The position numbers were made by a program, and so were the translations under genes. Below the pieces are notes generated by a model. The model was not told where the DNA came from, searched no databases, and was given only the letters and a program-made list of their open reading frames with translations. From contig OX439131.1 of assembly GCA_949318235.1 (NCBI GenBank), forward strand, positions 42,222,193 through 42,286,192: DNA of 64,000 bases. Reading direction: 5' to 3'. The stretch comes from Ecdyonurus torrentis (lineage: Eukaryota; Arthropoda; Insecta; Ephemeroptera; Heptageniidae). Below, in pieces: positions 51,401-64,000 of the stretch (position 1 is its first letter; every line of letters begins with the position of its first letter).

Positions 51401-51583
51401 AAATATAAAATAGAAAATTTTTCATGTTTTTCACATAATTTCTTCAAAAGTATAATAAAATATAAAATAGGATGGTTTAAGGTACAAGAAATAAAAATTC
51501 ACTGTTTCCTATATCTCAGTATATCAAAGGCTTTAGTAAGATACAAAAGTGATTTTTCTTATACTATTTTCATTTATGTTTAG
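48490..51583. other. No gene recognised; AGGCAGG-type words
   Basis: 49770-49795 and 50456-50477 contain GCAAGCAGGCAGG words like those in the 5' leader near 39500. 49262-49303 has a 12-base inverted pair (AGGGCGTAAA / TTTATACGCCCT). 50490-50570 is G+C-richer. None is a recognised gene. Confidence 0.4.
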
Positions 51584-51749
51584 ATGTATGATGTTCTGTG
51601 CTCTCTCTTTTCTTGCGCTGTTATAAGAAAGGTAGTGGTTGGGTATACGTTAGTAGCGGGTAAAACGCATCCTTTAAATCCTTACTCCCTCCCTAGACGC
51701 ACTTCTTTGGCTTTACCTTCGATCTTTACTTTTTATGAGTTCAGTCTCC

Positions 51750-51780
<31 letters not shown>

Positions 51781-51990
51781 CTCCTTCTTATTTCTTCTTA
51801 TGTATTCGTATACTCGGCTTTGGGTGATCCCGGCTTGCGCTGCCGCAGTTGCCGGCGTTCTCACAAGTCTATGTTCGCTCTCGCTCGATACCGACGTTTC
51901 GCTTCCTCTTATACCGGCAGCTCCACCCTTGTAACGCCGCTAACCTAAACTCTTATATTACCCAGTCTCGTTCATTCAGGTCCCTTAGAT
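51584..51990. other. Unexplained G+C- and CpG-rich block around a 30-base T run
   Basis: Seen: 51590-51730 and 51820-51950 are markedly richer in G+C and CpG than the surrounding intron (for example CGGCTTGCGCTGCCGCAG and TCTCGCTCGATACCGACG). A pure T run occupies 51751-51780. An ATG frame spans 51584-51934, but half of it encodes phenylalanine from the T run. Read on the minus strand the block looks like a short retroposed transcript ending in poly(A). No target duplication, A box or B box was convincing. Confidence 0.3.
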
Positions 51991-53013
51991 ATTTCAAAAA
52001 AAAAAAAAGAAAAAAAAAAGTAAAGTATAAAAACAAGAAAACACACATTCCTTGCCCCCAAGTATAGTTTGCTATATCACATTCCATAAGGTATTAACAA
52101 AACTCTAACAAAATACCTGCATTATTATATTTCAAATTATCAGACAAATTCTTTATTTTGTTATAAGATGAAATATTACAAATGTTAAAATATAAAATTA
52201 CAAAGAGAAATTATTACCTTCTTTCATTCTTAAAATAAAATTTATTACGTAATTTTGTAAAGTCAACCAAAGTAAATAACAAAAGAATTTCACACTCTAG
52301 TGTAACTAATAATAGTGTATAGAAATCAATTAATTTTTTTATGGTAAATAAATTTAAACGTGATGTATTAAATTATATTTTATAACTAAAAAAAGAACTG
52401 GTTGCTCGTGTGTTATTTTCTGTATAATAATTGTCTTATGTACCAAAACTTAAACAAAAGCGATATACAAATTAAAACCAACAGTTACATGATAAACGTG
52501 TTAAAAATGACATGAATATTTCATTACTTTAAGTATGCTCTCAGTATTAAGTAAAATACCCTTATTATATATAATACAATATATACTATTATAAAAAAAA
52601 AAACTTAAAAAAGCACAAATTTTATTAACATTATATAAAATAAGCTTTATATCTGAATCAATTATTTTTAACTTGGGTTTTATATATAAAAGAAGATTAT
52701 TCTAGTCATGTTTTATTATTCTTATTATATATTTTGTACGTTTTCTTGTCATATAAAAGAATGATACACAATGGGGAACAAGGCATACATGTATGAAATG
52801 TGAATAAACAAACGATGTAGCGACCACATTACAATGTTGGTTCACGAGTAGTGCACATGATACACCTGCATACAGGTGGCTGTTCAGTTTTACTTCACTA
52901 TCAACACTTACAAAAAAACAAAAAGTACGTATTACTTCTCATTTTATTAATTTAAATTTTTATCATATTTATGTATATACAGTAGATATCTTAGTATAAT
53001 ATACTTTAATTAC

Positions 53014-53015
<2 letters not shown>

Positions 53016-53077
<62 letters not shown>
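53016..53077. repeat. (AT)n microsatellite just left of MITE H
   Basis: Seen: about 31 AT units ending 40 bases before the MITE at 53117. Confidence 0.95.
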
Positions 53078-53083
<6 letters not shown>

Positions 53084-53116
53084 CATTTTTTTTAATCTTG
53101 TACATACTTGTGTTGT

Positions 53117-53441
53117 TAATGGTATAGAACACCTTGTACAAAAAAACTTGTCTAAAATCCTAGCAAACCTAAATATCAACATTGACTTGACCGGAGTCAT
53201 TGATTTCTAATATATTTTCCATTCACGAAAAGGAAGATGCGGTTTGATGACGTCACCGCTCGTTTGTTTAAGCGCGCGAGGATCAGTGAGTTGTGACGTC
53301 ATAAAACCGCATCTGCTATTTCGTGAATGGAAAATAAATTAGATATCGATGACTCCGGCCAAATTAACGTTCATATTTAAGTTTTTGGGATATAAGACAA
53401 GTTTTTTTTTTGTTTTTTTTTAAGGTGTTTTGTACCTTTAA
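53117..53441. mobile_element. MITE family H, copy 1, with two CRE octamers
   Basis: Seen: the ends TAATGGTATAGAACACCTTG and AAGGTGTTTTGTACCTTTA are imperfect complements. Inner arms pair GACCGGAGTCATTGAT with ATCGATGACTCCGGCC, and TTTTCCATTCACGAAA with TTTCGTGAATGGAAAA. TGACGTCA occurs at 53248 and 53294, flanking a GCGCGC-containing loop. Confidence 0.7.
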
Positions 53442-54284
53442 GGAATGCGTTTGTATTGTCGACCTGCTTTAGAATTTGTTTTTATTTTTGCCATCTTAGT
53501 GGTTTGTGCTTATCTTATAGAAAAAATTTATTAAGCCACTAAGTTGTATCAATGAATAACATTCTAAAGTAAATCGTCAACTAATTCGTAAACAATAATT
53601 ATATTTGAATAAACTACTGTGTGTGAGAGACAGAAAGAAAAAATTCATAACAAAAATTGATATTTCTTACACATAAAATAATTCAATTTACAAGTTTATC
53701 TTTACACATTTTATGACCAAGTAAAAGATGAAAATTCATGGATTTTTTTAATCTGTTTGTTTATATTATTCTATGAGTGTCAAATTTATTGATTCTTAAA
53801 TTGGCAATCATTTTATTAAAGGCATTAAAAACATGCTTATGTGGTTAGTATAAAGCTATAAAAATGTCGTTAATGTTGAATATCCATACTCGTAAACTAC
53901 ATAATATACTATCATCCTGTTCTATTACCCCTTTTAAACATGTAAACAAGTCGACCATAGTATTCATCCAATCACTAAAAACACAGTAAGCTTTGTTACT
54001 TTATACCATTTAAAATATACAACAGCAAACAAAAGAAAAAAAACAACGAAGAAGAATAATAATATACGAAAAAAAAATAATGTTTAACCTTATCAAATAA
54101 ACAGAATAAGAATAATTTAACAAGAAAGAAAACACCCCTTTTAAGTTAAATATAAACATTTTATATTTTTATTTCCTTTATGCATATTCAATTTACTTGT
54201 TTATTTTTATTTTGTTAAAAAAACCGCACAGCACTTAAGTTAAATGAAAATATATAACATAACATAAAAACCACTAAATGGTGT

Positions 54285-54390
<106 letters not shown>

Positions 54391-54858
54391 CAAACACACA
54401 CAAAGATGCACACAATGACGAAGAAACAAACTTCTTCCTTTACTTCACATGTTTACAAAAATATACGAAATAATTCTATTTTACATTATCTATACGCTTC
54501 TGTCATTCCAATATCTTTCATTTTATCATTTTACAAGCTACAGTATCTACGTAAAGTATGATTACTAAAAATATTCTTGAAATTTTACCACACTTATTGA
54601 AACAAAAGAAAAAATTGCAAGATAACATTTTTTTTTATATATCGAACCACCTTGTATTATAGTATTGAATTTTATATATTTACACGTTTAAAAGTTTAAA
54701 AAAAAAACTGAGTTTACCAACAAATAATATTAAATAATAATACACACAAGTATAAACAATGTTAAAGTATTTAAAGATTAAAATATTAAAAATTTAGTAT
54801 CTTATATGAACACCATATTATATAATTTTAATAAATAAAAAATATAAAGTACATTTTT

Positions 54859-54861
<3 letters not shown>

Positions 54862-54897
<36 letters not shown>
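54862..54897. repeat. (TA)n microsatellite, about 18 units
   Basis: Seen: perfect run. Confidence 0.94.
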
Positions 54898-54902
<5 letters not shown>

Positions 54903-55365
54903 AACAAGGGAGATATAAATTTAAATAATATTTTAGTTTAAATGTGTGAGTGGTTTTTATAAATATTATAACTTTGGATTAATTTAATACCGTTGTTCTA
55001 ACTTAGTTTATTATGAAATATAATACTAATAAAAAAAAAGTATTATAATGAAACTATTTTCATATTACAGTGTGGTCCATTACTACTACTGCAACTAGTT
55101 TTATAGTGTACCAAATGTGTACAAATATTTTATATTCTATATTATTATATTACATAAAATATAAAGAATTTAGTTACTTTTTTTTTAAATGTTTAATATA
55201 ATATAGTATATTTATACAAAAGCTCTATAAAATAATTTTAATTCATTTTTAAGCATGATAAAAAATTATTTCAAATATAGTTAAAATTATTGTACATAGT
55301 TTTTTTAAACTATAATTTTATTTTAAATTATATTAACCTAAAGAAAACTATAGTACAATTTAACT

Positions 55366-55455
55366 TCAAATTCAAATTTAAATTCAAAATATGTTTATTC
55401 ATTTCTATCTCCTACAATCATATACAAAACATTGTACATAAGCAGGTTCTTGTTT
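55366..55455 (-). mobile_element. 3' end of a non-LTR retrotransposon (minus strand)
   Basis: Seen: TTCAAATTCAAATTTAAATT (a TTTGAATTTGAA tail on the minus strand), then ATGTTTATTCATTTCTATC and ACAATCATATACAAAACATT. Shared with 30095-30180. Extremely 5'-truncated. Confidence 0.45.
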
Positions 55456-56164
55456 AAACAAAACAATGAGAATTTACTGAATTTACAGTAAAAGCATAGC
55501 TTTACAGATTGTTTAACTATGCATTTTAATTCAACTTTGTTTTCAATTTTACTTTACTAAAAATATTTATAAGTATTGATTATTAAAGAGATATCTAAAT
55601 TATGCCATGTCTTAAAAAAATATTCAATTATATTTAATGTAGTACACATTAGAAAAACTTTATTTATTCTAACGTTAGAAAAGAGCACTAACAAAAAACC
55701 TTTGTAATAATATAAAATTTAATGAGATTAAAAAAAGGTTAGCAAATATTATTTTCAGCTCAATTAAGATATAATTAACTCCATGTTTTTTTTTATTTTA
55801 ATAATAATTATATAAAAAAAGTTGATGAGAAAAATATATAGTAATTAGGTTTCAAACTACCATTTTTCCCTCTTTTTTTCTGTCTCTCTCATTTCTGAAT
55901 ATTTCTTTTCTTTGTTTGTGTGGTTGTCTCTCTTACTAAATGCAAACGAGTGTGTGTATGTGCGAGTGTCAGCTTCAACGTACTTTTTTTTGTTGATGTA
56001 TGTACAGTAGTGGGGGTGTATGGGGGTGAATGTTTTTCCTCTGAAAAGCATGAACTACTTTGCATATAGATGAGCCATTTTCCCTCACACTGCGGCAAGC
56101 GTACGTAAGCAAAAGCAAGCAAACTTCACCCCAGCTACTCGTCATGCTATTCTGATTTTAAACA

Positions 56165-56166
<2 letters not shown>

Positions 56167-56212
<46 letters not shown>
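56167..56212. repeat. Poly(A) run, about 46 bases
   Basis: Seen: longest homopolymer in the window. A CRE octamer in GTGACGTCAC follows at 56225. The sequence on the left (56040-56160) is G+C-richer and could be a retroposed body, but I recognise nothing in it. Confidence 0.95.
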
Positions 56213-56214
<2 letters not shown>

Positions 56215-56224
56215 TAACAAAAAG

Positions 56225-56232
56225 TGACGTCA
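56225..56232. promoter_or_regulatory. CRE-like octamer TGACGTCA outside recognised MITEs
   Basis: Seen: GTGACGTCAC, a perfect 10-base palindrome just after a poly(A) run. A second isolated octamer is at 43868-43875. Known: TGACGTCA is the full site for CREB/ATF bZIP factors. Function here is not shown. Confidence 0.35.
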
Positions 56233-56635
56233 CATTCCAACACAAAAACAACAAAAAAAAATGTAAAAAAAACAAAATTTGTGTATGTCTTAATGATGAT
56301 GGAAAATGTGATTATATTACAAAATATAATATTATATAAATATGAAAGAAATCTTCTTAAATATATTAATTTTTAAATTAAATTGGCAAAAAAAAAAGTA
56401 TAATAATAATAAAAGTGATAAGAATATTAATATAATTAAAATTTTCAATCAATGTTTCTCATTATAAATATAACTTTAAAGTATTGGAAAATATTTTATT
56501 TAGATGATGCATATGCTATGTACAAAATGTAGAGGTTAACGTTAATTTAAACCGTAGTGCGAAATGCCGCATGGACCTCCAATATTGATATTCGATTAGC
56601 GAGTGGTGTGATTAATGTAGCGAGAGAAGCGCTCA

Positions 56636-56637
<2 letters not shown>

Positions 56638-56715
<78 letters not shown>
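56638..56715. repeat. (TC)n microsatellite, about 38 units
   Basis: Seen: perfect run, then imperfect CCCTCTTTCTCTCC to 56728. Confidence 0.97.
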
Positions 56716-56719
<4 letters not shown>

Positions 56720-57655
56720 TTTCTCTCCAGCAGTGATAGGTTTTACTGAAAAAAAAAGAGAGAGTTACGTAACATATATATAAAAAAAAGGTCATCATTA
56801 GATCACATTTTTGTCTGGCCAACTTTAAAAGCAATTTACTGAATTTAATTAAAAAAAAAAAGATTACCCCTTGAAAATAATATATTATTGCTTTTTTTGT
56901 TTGTTATAAATAAACAACTAATATATTTCTATTGTTTGTAAAAAAAATTTATATTGAAATTTCAATTAAAAATTCATATTACTATCAATTGTAAATTATA
57001 AACTCATTATTTTTCACTCGTTATTATTTTTCAATAAAAATACAGTTATAAATTTAAAACCAATTTTAAGCTTATAATTATAGAATTAATTTGTTTGGAA
57101 GGTGAAGATTATATTATTGATTTTTAACAGGTTATAAAATAGAACTTATAATTTAAAAATTTGCTTTATTTCTTTTTTCTTTATTTTTAATTAATTTACT
57201 CTATCATTAGTTTTATGTTTTAATAAGAGGAATATAATGAGTTACAGTGGGCAGTTTTCAAATTTGCATACCATTTACATTTTACATACTTATACCCTTT
57301 AGTAAACATATAATACCATAAACATTTTTAACTTATACCAATCTGTTTAACCACTTAAACTTCTAGCATATACAGTAGAAAGTAAATTTTAAATAAGTAA
57401 ATAGACTTTATTATATATAACAAAATATATTATACATATATATGATTTGAAATGAATTTTTAAATTGGTTTCAATTAAAATTGGTTAAGATTACACTTTT
57501 GAGGTATATGTTCATGAATGTTTGCAAAGGGCGGGACCAAAGTGCACTCTTGGTTCATACATTAACTTTTGCTTGCCAAAGTTAAACATAATTTGAGAAA
57601 ATCAATTTCTTCTTCGTCCCCTGTAAAACACTCTCTATAGATTAAGTTCAATCTG

Positions 57656-57657
<2 letters not shown>

Positions 57658-57703
<46 letters not shown>
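57658..57703. repeat. (GA)n microsatellite, about 22 units
   Basis: Seen: perfect run. The 130 bases to its left are G+C-richer and unassigned. Confidence 0.96.
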
Positions 57704-57707
<4 letters not shown>

Positions 57708-58052
57708 TACAACCGAGCAAAAGCTACGGTTACCCTTTCATAAAATATTTATAAGTAATAACGTTAATGCTTATTACTACATAAAGATTTACTCATGTTT
57801 CTCATATAAAGATCATATATTATGAAATATTAATAGAGAACAAAATTTATAGGATTTTATAAATAATTACTTTTCGTATATTATATAATGGTATATTTTA
57901 ATGAAAATTTAAAACTCTTCATAATATACCCACCCGTATTTGTCTTTTTATACAGAATAATGTATAAGAGGTTAAAAAATTTAATGGCTTTTAAATATCT
58001 AGAGCTATTTTAAAAATATTAACGTTTAAAATGATTTGTCTGTTTTAAAATA

Positions 58053-58054
<2 letters not shown>

Positions 58055-58141
<87 letters not shown>
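58055..58141. repeat. (AT)n microsatellite, about 43 units
   Basis: Seen: perfect run. Confidence 0.96.
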
Positions 58142-58145
<4 letters not shown>

Positions 58146-58539
58146 AATTTGTATATTTTAGTATGCGGTTGTAACGTATTTTTTTTAGCAATTTAAATTT
58201 ATTTAAATAATCTTTAGTGCTAATACGTTAAAGTGTTTATTTCTACAGTTAATTTGATGCCTATTTTTTAAAATCAACAAACAGATAAAGAGACTATATA
58301 AGAAGAAAAAGAAGAAGAAAAGAGAGAGAGAGAGAGTTTAGGAATGAAATTTAAAATTTGATGTTCATGTTATTTAAATTTTTTTACTTCTATTTCGTTG
58401 AAATGATTAAAAATCAATCAGATTATTTAAAATTGTAATTAAGAACAAGAGCAAGTGTAAAACATTTGGTAGAAAATTCTGGTAAAGTGCCAAAAATACG
58501 CCCTCAAAATAGTTTTATTCTAGACAGCACAAATTTTAG

Positions 58540-58542
<3 letters not shown>

Positions 58543-58583
<41 letters not shown>
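58543..58583. repeat. Poly(T) run, about 41 bases
   Basis: Seen: pure T. If retroposed, the body would be on the minus strand to the right, where I see no recognisable element. Confidence 0.95.
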
Positions 58584-58585
<2 letters not shown>

Positions 58586-59605
58586 AAGAACGCTAATACA
58601 AAGGTACTGTAATTTTTACTTATGAATAATCTGTGATGCGAGTGGACAATAAAATTTCAAGGAATTAATAATTTAAATAAAATGAAATAATTAATTTTTT
58701 TTCTTTATGTCTTTAATTTCCTCCTAACTGCGGCATTTATTGTTAAAATCTTTTTATGAAAATAATATTAAAAAATTAAGAAAAAAAAATAATATGAAGA
58801 GAAAACGTTATATGAATATAAAAAAACAACTAGGAAATGTATTTTTAATATAAGAAAAAGATAAATAAACAAGGAAAAAATTTTACAAAGAAAAGAAAAA
58901 ATGTAAAGACAATTTTTAAAAAAAGACGTGTTAGTAGTTTAATTAAAAAATGTAATGAATTCAACAGCACAGCTGTAAAAGAGAATATTCAAGTTTTTTT
59001 TTTTGTCTTCTTCTTATTTTTTCTTTTTTTACGAGACTTGAACTCAACTTTACACAATATAACGTGTGGGTGGGTGCAGTGTAAGTTTTCTCATGAGAAA
59101 ATTAGAAATTCTTAAGATGTATGAGAAATTACCAACTCTCAAGGTACAGTTTTCACACTGCAGTATATTTTAATTTCTCAAAACATATTGATAGTTTACT
59201 TATCTATAATCATATCTCATATTTATTATGTAAAGATTTCTATATTTTTTTATTGTTTACGATTTTGAGTTTTTATTTGAAAACAAAAAGCACCATCAAT
59301 TTATATAAAGAAATGTTAAAAATGCTGTATTTATCTAATTTATTAAAACATTCATATATTTTTATATATATATACGTATAAAGAAGTCTTTTTTTCCGAG
59401 TGAGCGAAGAAAATACAATTCAATTCTTGTGCCAAATGGTCAAATAAAAAATATGTTTTTTTTTTTTTTTTTTTCCTCAAAATGATTTGTATTTCATTTA
59501 TTTTCTATATTACGTATGAAAAATATTTACATGTTATATACTTTGAAATGGATAAAAAATATGTTTAAATTTCTTCATCTCCCTTTGCAATATAATACCG
59601 AATAG

Positions 59606-59737
<132 letters not shown>

Positions 59738-59904
59738 TATATTATTTGTTTCTTATTTTACGAAAATATGAGACAAAAACTTTTTTTTTTAGAGAAATAG
59801 AAAGTGCTGAATACGCAAAATAAAATTTTCATCTGATATAGGGGATTGTATTTAACGACATAAGAGTCTTATTAGTTGTTGCTTCGTTTGGATTGGTGCG
59901 TAGT

Positions 59905-59905
<1 letters not shown>

Positions 59906-59948
<43 letters not shown>

Positions 59949-59955
59949 CCTCCCT
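59906..59955. repeat. (TC)n followed by (CTCC)n
   Basis: Seen: about 18 TC units, then CCCTCCCTCCCTCC to 59957, a small shift in repeat unit. Confidence 0.94.
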
Positions 59956-61126
59956 CCTCCTTCCTCAACGTCTTAATAAATCAAGTTAGAAAGTTAGTTA
60001 TCAATAGGCTTTATAGTTTCATACAGCTCACAAATTACAACGATGAAATTTCAACTTGATAATAAAGAATGAAAGTCACCCTATTTTGAGCGTTACATGT
60101 TGACGAAATGACAGTGAAAATTGGCTTCTAGTTTTCTGTCAACCTTCTTCACTCAATATAACAAATATCAATATATATATTTTTTTCCCAAAAATTTATA
60201 AAATTCAAACTAAAAATTGAAGGTTTTATTCCTTATATAAAAGGAGAGAAAAATGAGGTCAAAGAATATTTAGAAAAATAAAATCTTACTTTTTGGATTA
60301 AAACCAATTTTTTATTGTAATATATTATTTCCTTTCACATATATATATATATATATATTTTATATATATAATAGTAAAGTTTATAATATATTGTATTATT
60401 CAACTACGATCTTTAAACCTTTTTGAACTCCTAATGTATAGAGACATGTTATTTCATATTTTTATATTTCCAGCATTGAAGATGTCAATAACATCTTCAC
60501 TTAACAACTTGTCAGAACAACATAAATTTAATCGTCTTTTTTTTTCTGGTTAAAAGTCTTGGACAAATTGTAAACATTTATGAAGTTAAAGTTACCGTTG
60601 TTTTTTTCTAAGATGAACAAAATTGAGTACTTTATTATGAAAAATAAATTGAAACTTACTTTTGTCCTGTAAAAAAAAAAGTTAAATATCTTAACGAGTC
60701 GTAAAACAAAAAATAATACATCTTTAATCGTTACTGCTTCTTCTTCTTCTTTTTCTTTTTACTTTTTTTTTCTTTTTTTTTCTTCAATTGTTTACAATCA
60801 ATTCAATTGTACATTTTATTTTATTGGCTTTAGTGAAAGTTAAAATGCCATAAAGAAACAAAGATAATTTATTAATTTGTTCGTTTTAGTTAATCTTTTA
60901 AATGTTTGAGTCATGGAGATTTCTTTTGTTGTCATCGGCCTGTTTACGTTTTGAAGTTTTACGTTTTTATTTTTATTTTTTTGCATAAGTTATAAATATT
61001 TTTTTTTAACTTTAAATTAATGTTAGTGTTCAATTAAAAATCTAATTGATTTACTAATAAGTTAAAATTAGAGATAATTCATTTTTACACTTTTAATGAG
61101 TAAAATATTTTAACTTCCTTTTACGT

Positions 61127-61153
61127 AAAAAAAAAAAAAAAAAAAAAAAAAAG
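61127..61153. repeat. Poly(A) run, about 27 bases
   Basis: Seen: pure A. Confidence 0.93.
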
Positions 61154-61758
61154 GTAAGTCAGTGATATTTTTGACAGGATATTTGATTATCAGGTAAATT
61201 ATGGTCAAAGTATAAGATGAAAATTTTGAGTTTCTTTAGAGGAAATTGCTTTTGACTTGAGTGTTTCAATATCACTTCCTGGATCTGGAAATCACTTGCG
61301 GCGTTTTTAGGTAACTAGATCAGGAAGAAGTGAGGAAGTAGGTATCAAAGTTAAGTGTTTGGTATATGTATAAAATCTACCTTTACTTCATATCAATATA
61401 GTATAACTTATACTTTCGTTTATATGTATGAATAAAGTAATCAAAATCAATTTTAAACACATTCAACCACAAATATATATAAGTATACGGTATATAGAGT
61501 ACCTTTATATTATACAATTTACTATATTATTATACGTTATGTCGAAAAAAAAAATACGCATTTTAAAATAAAACGCATGATATTATTATAATTTTTATTT
61601 TGTCATTTAATTAATTTAATAATGGCTATAAAAATTGTAATACAGAATTTTATGGTTATTTTTTTTATTATTATTGTTCTAAGCTACACTTTTTTTAATT
61701 AATAACAATCTCATAAATAATTATTTATAACAACATTGTTTTATTTAAGTATAAAAAT

Positions 61759-61796
<38 letters not shown>

Positions 61797-62380
61797 TTTT
61801 AAGTTTTTTTTTTACTACAATAATTATTAATCAAGTAACTTCAATATAGTAGGATTAAGTTTAAAATACAATATAATTTAAAATGTAAATAACTTTAGTG
61901 TAAAAACTAATTTCCAAAGTCACATAAAAGAAGAGTGAACCTGAAGCTTATATTATATAATATAACGTTTGTTTACTTTGACACTTATCTATGCTATAGT
62001 CATCAAAAATGTTTGTTTGTTACGTGCTGCTGCTGCTGCTGTAAGTAAAGATAAACAAATGAAAGTATAATAAATCGTAAACATAGTCTCCTTTTTTATG
62101 TGTGTATTTTATATGGGCTTAAATCAATATTATAAAATATCATATATCGTGATATTAATTATTATTGATTGTATCAAAAAAAAAATATATAGAATTATAT
62201 GTATATCGTCTTAAGTATACAATGTCAAAAAATGATGAATGATGATGGTTTAAGTAGACACTCATCTTGAAAGGAAGTAGAAGTTACAACAGTTATATAC
62301 AATTACTCAGCCATGTTTTTTTACAACAACAAAAAAAGAAAAAAAAATTAAAAATAAGGCGGAAATATTAAAGGTGTATA

Positions 62381-62475
62381 GAATAATAATAATAATAATA
62401 ATAATAAATGGTTTTTATTACGAGGCCAAAAAGGGTACATACCCACTTACATGGTCCTCTGACTTATTCTTGACA
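62381..62475 (-). mobile_element. Possible retrotransposon tail, minus strand, with (AAT)n
   Basis: Seen: (AAT)n at 62383-62407, then GGTTTTTATTACGAGGCC and a G+C-richer stretch to about 62470. On the minus strand this reads as unique sequence ending in ATAAAAACC(ATT)n, a typical LINE or SINE 3' end. Confidence 0.3.
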
Positions 62476-62741
62476 TAAATATTATCGTCAGAGTATTTAA
62501 TTTTTACAACAAAATCATAGCATACATAAACATATTATATAATATTATTTCACTATAGTGATAAAACATGATAAAGAGCATAATATATATTTCTTATTTA
62601 CTTATTCTTATACAATTATGATAAACACTTTTTACTGACATGTATTTTATGTTTAAAATAATACTAATCAAAATATCTTTTACATACTCAAAACGGATAT
62701 TTAGACAATTATTGAGTCTTTAATTCTTTTATTCAGACTTA

Positions 62742-63040
62742 ATCAATGAACACCTTGACTAAAAGAAATTGTCTGATATCCTACCAATTAAAATATCAAT
62801 CCTGATATCTAAATATCAACGGGGATTTGGCCGGAGTCATTGATTTTTTTCTTCTTTTTTTTTTTTTCATTCACAATATAGTGCGTGCGGACTCTAACGT
62901 CACAGCTAGCCTGGTCCTCTCCCGTATAAAACAAGCTAAATGTAACGTCAGAGTTCACATGAATTATGTTGTGAATGGAAATTTAATTAAAAATCAACGA
63001 CTCCAGCCAAATCAATGTTGATTTTCAGGTTGTTCGAAAA
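62742..63040. mobile_element. MITE family H, copy 2
   Basis: Seen: AACACCTTG near the left end. TTGGCCGGAGTCATTGATTT (62827) and CAACGACTCCAGCCAAATC (62994) are the same inner arms as 53117-53441. The CRE sites are degenerate here (AACGTCAC, AACGTCAG). An ATG-less frame 62827-63021 inside it is not a gene. The right edge is blurred by a poly(A) run at 63039-63057. Confidence 0.6.
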
Positions 63041-63438
63041 AAAAAAAAAAAAAAAAAGAAGAGCCAAATATGGAATTTTTTCTTTTAAAACTTAAATAGT
63101 TTGCCGTATACCTTTTCATACAATTAGGAGAGAACATTTCTTTTGCTATTTAGATTAGTATAAGTAGTAGTAGTAGTAAAAGTAGTAGTATGAGTGCTAT
63201 AAGTAGTAGGTTTACACTTAACAGATGAGACATCCGCCAATTTCAACAAATTCAATTGGATGCATATAATTAATGCAATTCAAGGTGTGATGCAATTACC
63301 AAAAAAAAAATGCTGTTTTTAAGTAATACACAGTAGTATAAAAGGTTGTTATTTTGGATTGAATTAATAATTATGCTGAACTACATATTTTTTATACTGT
63401 GCAGCACACTTATTATTCAATATTACTGAAATTATGTT

Positions 63439-63770
63439 CTTAAGGGTTGTATATAGATGGCTTGTATCTCAAAATTTGAAAAGAATACTTTTAAACTTTA
63501 TGATGCCATTTGAAAGTTAATTGTAATAGCTACCTAAGATAAAATTTTCAGAACTCGTGACCATCAGATAAGAGAGACAATAGCTATTTAAATTAACATG
63601 AGCTCTTATGGGACTAACACTTCAAAAAACCATAATTTAAAATCTAGCATGGTGACCTCCTAATATTTTTACATTTTTGAAGCTATCATATCCACAGTGC
63701 AAAATTTCAGATTTTTCTTTCTTTACAATATTTTAGTCAAATCCCTCAGTACCTGATTTCCCGCCTTAAG
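63439..63770 (+). mobile_element. MITE family F, best-preserved copy (332 bp)
   Basis: Seen: the termini CTTAAGGG and CGCCTTAAG form a short inverted repeat. Interior blocks are shared with 29564-29887 and, inverted, with 25058-25265. No frame of note. The short terminal repeat distinguishes it from the long-arm foldbacks elsewhere in the window. Confidence 0.65.
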
Positions 63771-64000
63771 AAATAAATCATGCTGAAATCATACTAGCAT
63801 AATTATAACGTATTTATTTTTGTCCGCTTGGTTCGATAAGCTTGCGGTTGCATTTGGAAGACACTTATATGTATGCAGTGTAAACTGAAACCATTTTTCA
63901 AGCTAAAAAAAAATACAAATACTGCCGTGTTAGAATATCACGGTATTATACTGCCTAACAATCGTCACCATGGGTATGTTAGAAGTCTGTGAACACTAAC

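Larger units (their letters stand above)
59958..62741. other. A+T-rich, no gene recognised
   Basis: 61255-61360 contains imperfectly paired ATCACTTCCTGGATCT and AGATCAGGAAGAAGTGA. Short (TA)n at 60338-60358 and 61766-61790, and (CTG)4 at 62026-62040. Confidence 0.45.

Overview
This is a piece of a repeat-rich, very A+T-rich animal nuclear genome. By eye the G+C is roughly a quarter to 30 percent, which I have not computed. I see no operons, bacterial genes or compact gene packing. The window holds dozens of dinucleotide and tetranucleotide arrays, many short inverted-repeat DNA transposons (MITE-like foldbacks), truncated 3' ends of non-LTR retrotransposons, and one decayed C-terminal piece of a non-LTR retrotransposon protein. 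One splice-competent first coding exon stands out in a G+C-rich island. Together this suggests an invertebrate, most plausibly an arthropod. The phylum is an inference and no sequence here proves it.

Layout. 1-39300 is probably intergenic, or very long intron: alternating microsatellites and MITE-like elements, with the retrotransposon remnant at 19564-20122. Several MITE families have two or three copies in the window: 1237/7079; 4518/32724; 6620/35641; 16825/28407; 25058/29564/63439; 30424/37359; 53117/62742. Other foldbacks occur once: 812-1161, 3736-4356, 6101-6575, 7791-7979, 15276-15440, 19322-19520, 24418-24888 and 26225-26650.

39380-40190 is the only segment that looks like a host gene. 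It has a G+C-rich promoter/5'UTR-like block with an inverted CCAAT box. A well-placed short upstream ORF of 12 codons follows at 39688-39726. Then comes a 26-codon ATG-initiated exon (40112-40190) that reads as a signal peptide and ends on a strong donor, G|GTGAGT, in phase 1. If that reading is right, 40191 to the end of the window is intron 1 (more than 23.8 kb) of a secreted or membrane protein gene whose remaining exons lie beyond 64000.

40191-64000 again consists of microsatellites, homopolymers and MITEs, plus an unexplained CpG-containing G+C-rich block at 51584-51990.

Most open reading frames longer than 60 codons are microsatellites read as protein, such as (SL)n, (RE)n, (YI)n, (CV)n and four-residue repeats. 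I have not annotated them as genes. The most interesting structural signal is that the palindromic CRE octamer TGACGTCA recurs in the inner parts of several unrelated-looking MITE families. Mobile elements may therefore be spreading a transcription-factor site.
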